From: Annulohypoxylon bovei var. microspora
Lineage: Eukaryota > Ascomycota > Sordariomycetes > Xylariales > Hypoxylaceae
Length of the DNA: 64,000 bases
Direction of reading: 5' to 3'
NCBI GenBank assembly: GCA_022836615.1
Contig: MU405229.1
Coordinates: forward strand, 248,001 to 312,000
Part shown: in pieces, positions 60,243 through 64,000 of the stretch
How positions within the stretch are numbered: the first letter of the stretch is position 1
Layout: the number at the start of each line of letters is the position of its first letter
Program-made: the position numbers and the translations under genes
The notes under the pieces: generated by a model
Database searches by the model: none
Told to the model about the DNA's origin: nothing
The model's input: the letters and a program-made list of their open reading frames with translations, nothing else

Positions 60243-61827
60243 CTAACGTCGAACATCGAGGCTAGGACGAGAAGACTCGATAGACGGACGAATAGAGCTG
60301 CTAGAGCTTCTTCGCCTTCTTGCTCGTTGCTCGCTCGGATCTGAAGGATTAAGCCCGGTCGACCTCGCAAACAAGTTGAGGATATCCGTCAAGGTAACGA
60401 CACCGATCAGGCGACCCGACAAATGAGACCCAGGTAAGGTAGAAGCCGGGGGAACAGAAGGGAAGTGACTACCGGTGAGAGACGTTTGCGAAGAAGATGG
60501 GGTCGGGACAAAGACGGTGGGGCCTAGCGAAGGGGTCCCGGGTGCGGAAGGTGAAGGGGAAGCAGACTCTACTATCCACATCCTATGTGAATGGGTAGCC
60601 ACTAGCTTGGCTACAGTGTGCGCGAGCGTCGAGTAAGGGTTGACGTGAAAGACTGGGAACGAGTCCTTGCCTTTTTCAACACCTTGTTCGGTCAGGATAA
60701 CCGATATGAAGTGCATACATGAATTCTGCAGTAGCGGGAAGCTCGCAGCATTGGTAAGGTGTCTGACATCTGCGCTGGAAATGTTGCCGACGACGTTCAA
60801 ACCGCTATCGACGACGGCCACACTTGATAGGCCCTCTTGGTTCATGAGATTGAGGGCCTCTGTCAAAGGACTATCTGCGCTGTATGGCTGTTAGCAAGGA
60901 AATAATATATACACTGTAGAAACCATTAGCTGTGGCCCACGTACTTAATAGCTATTATTTGTTGCGACCCAACACCGATATCGCGCAAGAGCCTAGGATA
61001 AAGATCGTCGATGACGCGGAAGTTAAGACCTTCGTTCCAAAAGAATTCTATAAGCTTCAACTGGCTTAGGATGCCCATGACTTCTCCGCTGTGATTGGTG
61101 ACGAGTGCTCTGTGCACACCGCTACCGAGAATCTCAATCGCCTTAGCTAGGTCTTCGTCTCCCTCTAAGGTAACCAGCGACTCTTTCCGGAAGATTGGCT
61201 GGACGTCGCGAAGAGGTATACTGATCTGAGCCTGGGCCTTTGTTGCCACAGTATCGTACAACTCGACTAAATCGTCGCTTGGATGTGCCAACCCAACTAC
61301 GACTAGTATATATGCGTTTAGGTCATTAAAATCGAAGGTCGAGATCGGAATGGAGCTAGTAGCGTTCTCTCTGACGATGACAACTTTGCTCGAGGTATTC
61401 TTAAGTAGCGCCTAGAAGTATGATTAGAACAAATAGTCAAATAGCAATGGGTAACAAGTACCATCGTCGCATCTTCCACGCTGGTATCCATTTCAACCCA
61501 GGAGACTTCATCTTTAGATACGAGCTCCCCGATTGTGATATCGCGCCAATCCCTACCGGCGAAACGAGGGTTGTGCTGTCTTGGGGCTGGCGGATGATTA
61601 AGTAGGTCTTGGATAGCGGCCTGAGTAAAGGAAGGATGTCTCTGGTTCCGTGGTGACGGTGGTAGACCTCTCAAGTTTTCGGCAAAGCTTGAGCGATGGC
61701 TATGACTAATGATATGACCGGACTTATGCAGGCTCGAAGCAGAGCCTGTTCGTTGAGGGGGCGGCGGTGAGATGCTTGCTTCCTTAGAGTCTCTACCTCC
61801 TCGGAAATAGAAAGCGTTAGGGTCCAT
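60243..61827 (-). CDS. sds23: CBS-domain protein Sds23 (Moc1)
   Basis: Four-CBS-domain regulator. In yeasts Sds23 inhibits PP2A/PP6-type phosphatases and affects cell-cycle timing and nutrient stress responses. Three exons on the minus strand: 61827-61462, 61411-60945 and 60879-60243, giving 489 residues. The N-terminal ~80 residues are Ser/Pro-rich and disordered. CBS-type segments include [57 protein letters not shown] and [10 protein letters not shown] followed by [16 protein letters not shown] Ser/Pro/Thr insert (60440-60560) lies within the last CBS domain, and the tail is Arg/Ser-rich ([11 protein letters not shown]). The second intron starts GTACGT, and its acceptor CATACAG restores [13 protein letters not shown]. 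Confidence 0.93.
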
Positions 61828-62166
61828 GGTGAAGAGGGGAATTAATAAGTGACAAGATTGTAGAGCAATTAGGCAAGTAGGTTAATCTTTGTAGTATTCC
61901 TATTCGCTTTGTCGTGAAGTTGAGAGAAGTTGAGGCGACTTCTAGCTTCGAAGCTATAGCTAATAGCTAGAGCCTAGGGACCTAGTCTAGCCTTGCCTAC
62001 TACTAAGAACTCATGCGGTTTTTTAAAGGATTTAAATAAGAGAGGCTCCTTGAGACATCCAAGATCATGTTGTTACTGATTTGGAACTGTTTTTATTGTG
62101 TCGGTGACGGCGCAAAGAAAAACTCGACTTTTCAATTAGTAGTGTTGAAGGATGAATGTAACATAA

Positions 62167-62202
62167 ATGGATGGATGTATGGATGTATGGATGTATGGAT
62201 GT
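62167..62202 (+). repeat. GGATGTAT array
   Basis: About four tandem copies of an 8-base unit, directly visible. Confidence 0.85.
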
Positions 62203-63130
62203 ACCTATTGTAGGTATACACCGGTGAGACTGAGACTGCGGGCTACTTCGCGGAGTATTACCCACTAAGACATTCCCGATTGTCGACAATGCGACTGCCC
62301 CTCCCCGGACGCCGTAAACCCCTCCTTCACCTTCCCACACCGCCGTCACCCATCTGTCATCGTGTCGATCCCGCCCGAGTTACCTAGGTAACTTTAATGG
62401 ACCGTTACTTATTTATAGGCATCATAAGTAATATCAATACCTAATCTGTTCTGTCAACCTTGGACAATTGTGTGCCTGCATACTACTTACTATATATATC
62501 TATATGTAGGGAATTAATATATCGTAAATAGTAAAGTCTCACATGTAGATGATAAAGTTAATTTACCCACTAGGTAGGTAAGTTCAATATTGAAGTGAAT
62601 TTTGCTTGCAGGTAGTATACCTACTATACCTACTACTTAAAGGCTTAGTGTGTGCCATTAATGTGCGACTCTCAAAAAGCAAATACAGCGAAGATGAGTG
62701 GTAAATCTCTACGGAGCATAGATTTTGATTTAATATATAAGAATGAGATGATTGATCCTCTCCACGCCTATAGATCTATTGATTATGCATAATTGCCTGG
62801 GACATTGAAACCATAAGCTCACGGCTGGTCTTGACTTGGGTATAAACTTATCGTGATAGCCCGTGTTTAACTAATGAGGATTAAGAGCCTCTACACGGGT
62901 GTAATACGTGGCAACGGGAAATGGTAGGGCATGTTCGAGATGCAAAACCCCGTAACCAATCAACCGACAGCGAACGGTAGATATGCCAGGCAGGCATTTA
63001 TGCGAATCACCTTGTCGTAAAAGTTGTTAAACAATTGGATCTAAAGTCTTTAAGCATGCCTCTTAGAAGAAGCTTGGAAGCAGCCTGATCTTATCGATGC
63101 CTAGGTACCTACCATGTATGTACATATGTA

Positions 63131-63166
63131 GGTAGGTATGCAAGTCGATATACATACATACCTACC
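63131..63166. repeat. Inverted repeat of GGTAGGTATG
   Basis: GGTAGGTATG at 63131-63140 and its exact complement CATACCTACC at 63157-63166, separated by 16 bases; could form a 10-bp hairpin. It is embedded in the TAGGTA-motif-rich stretch. Confidence 0.8.
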
Positions 63167-63921
63167 CACCCACCTTCTATCGATACCGATATTCTTCACA
63201 TGCGTAAGGAGTGTACCTGACTTAGACTCAAGTGGGTAAGCCATACCGGATCCGGCAATTATAAGATTCTTTTTAGAGTTAGTAGCATTCCAAATGGCAA
63301 CATCGTTGACCTAACAAAACATGTGTGCACAGACCAGTTTAGATACATTTATGCAACTAGAAAGAATAGATTGTCAGAAACTTTATGAAATTTAAGGAAT
63401 TTCTTGCTAAAGTGAAAAGAGGGAAAAAAAGTTGATAGAGAATCTCCCCTCTTTCGCGACCCCTCGCTACATCTGATTGATGCCAAAGAAAAATAACAAC
63501 AACATATTACAAGAACAAAACAACCATACCCACCACCACCATCACTATACTGACTAGGTGTCTTTTTAACGCGTAGAAATTTGGATCTATTCTAGGATCT
63601 ATTTCCAAGAGTTTGATCGTGCTGAAATTCGAACATACAACCAAACACACAGGAATTTACTATTTCGAATTACTGCGTCGGTCGATATCAACATTTGATC
63701 GTTTCCCTACCTACTCGTTAATTCGCACAATCCACAGCCGGTCACCGCGCGCCTTAGCCCTGCGGGGCACAACATCACGAAGTAGAGACACAACTTTGAA
63801 TCTTTGACAACTTTGTGCTCTACCCGCCGAATATTAAAATACCACTCGACTTCTTTCTTTTTTAACTCCTCGAAAACCTACGCCTATCCGCATCCGTAAT
63901 CGAGCTCGACTACTAGCAACT

Positions 63922-64000
63922 ATGTCGGTGCTTCCGGCAGAGACTCACGCAGAGCTGACACAGCTCCTGCAAGCCCTACAATCTCCAGATAATTCCATAC
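63922..64000 (+). CDS. Importin-beta/karyopherin, N-terminus only (Kap121/Pse1 type)
   Basis: Open from ATG at 63922 to the window edge, 26 codons: MSVLPAETHAELTQLL, then QALQSPDNSI. The pattern of two helices with SPDN at the turn matches the first HEAT repeat of importin-beta-3 family nuclear import receptors (Kap121/Pse1). Cut by the window end, so length, introns and exact paralogue cannot be judged. Confidence 0.65.
   Translation, partial: MSVLPAETHAELTQLLQALQSPDNSI

Larger units (their letters stand above)
61828..63921. other. Intergenic between SDS23 and karyopherin gene
   Basis: 2.1 kb between divergent genes. Dense in TAGGTA/TACCTA motifs: a perfect 16-bp palindrome AGTTACCTAGGTAACT at 62378-62393, CTAGGTAGGTAAG near 62570, and ACCTACC/GGTAGGT inverted copies between 63101 and 63166. 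A GGATGTAT array is at 62167-62202. The last ~450 bases are the leader of the karyopherin gene. No gene supported. Confidence 0.5.

Noticed and set aside
1..64000. CRISPR array, rRNA genes, long terminal repeats, integrated virus
   Set aside because: Searched by eye on both strands; only simple repeats and one tRNA found.

Overview
The window is chromosomal DNA of a filamentous ascomycete (Pezizomycotina; a sordariomycete is my best guess, not proven). The evidence is short introns with GTANGT donors and CTNAC-type branch sites, long pyrimidine-rich leaders, an Fks1-type glucan synthase, the 40 kDa complex I subunit, Sds23, Ytp1-like and GH17 cell-wall proteins, and a tRNA with an intron after position 37. 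I see no transposon, CRISPR array, rRNA gene or secondary-metabolite core enzyme. I rebuilt the intron-containing genes by hand. In each, the exon lengths sum to a whole number of codons, and the recognised proteins match family expectation.

Layout, left to right: mitochondrial aconitase (+), Rbd2 rhomboid protease (+), Gaa1 of the GPI transamidase (+), proteasome Rpn9 (-) head-to-head with complex I NUO-40/NDUFA9 (+), Efm5-type eEF1A lysine methyltransferase (+), SAGA deubiquitinase Ubp8 (-) divergent from a LACTB2-like metallo-beta-lactamase fold protein (+), Ytp1-family membrane protein (+), an unrecognised 154-residue protein (-), Ran-binding Mog1 (+) convergent with a GCNA-like SprT/HMG-box protein (-). 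A 5.2 kb gene-free stretch precedes beta-1,3-glucan synthase FKS1 (+). Then come a sugar transporter (+), a putative GPI-anchored wall protein (+) tail-to-tail with a GH17 wall glucanase (-), serine palmitoyltransferase LCB1 (-), a three-repeat gelsolin/severin-like protein (-), a 76-residue Rsa3-like protein (+), tRNA-Ser(UGA) (-), Sds23 (-) and the first 79 bases of an importin-beta/karyopherin gene (+).

Most genes are housekeeping genes. A loose theme is cell-surface construction: GPI attachment (GAA1), glucan synthesis (FKS1), a GPI wall protein, a GH17 wall enzyme and sphingolipid synthesis (LCB1). They are interspersed with unrelated genes and do not form a cluster.

The unusual features are small: an Fks1 hot-spot-1 with Tyr where yeast has Phe, a 14-nt microexon in NUO-40, a short Rsa3-like protein, an orphan gene, two possible gene relics, and a short motif (TAGGTA/TACCTA, often arranged as perfect palindromes) scattered through almost every intergenic region. 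I found no convincing new multi-gene system.
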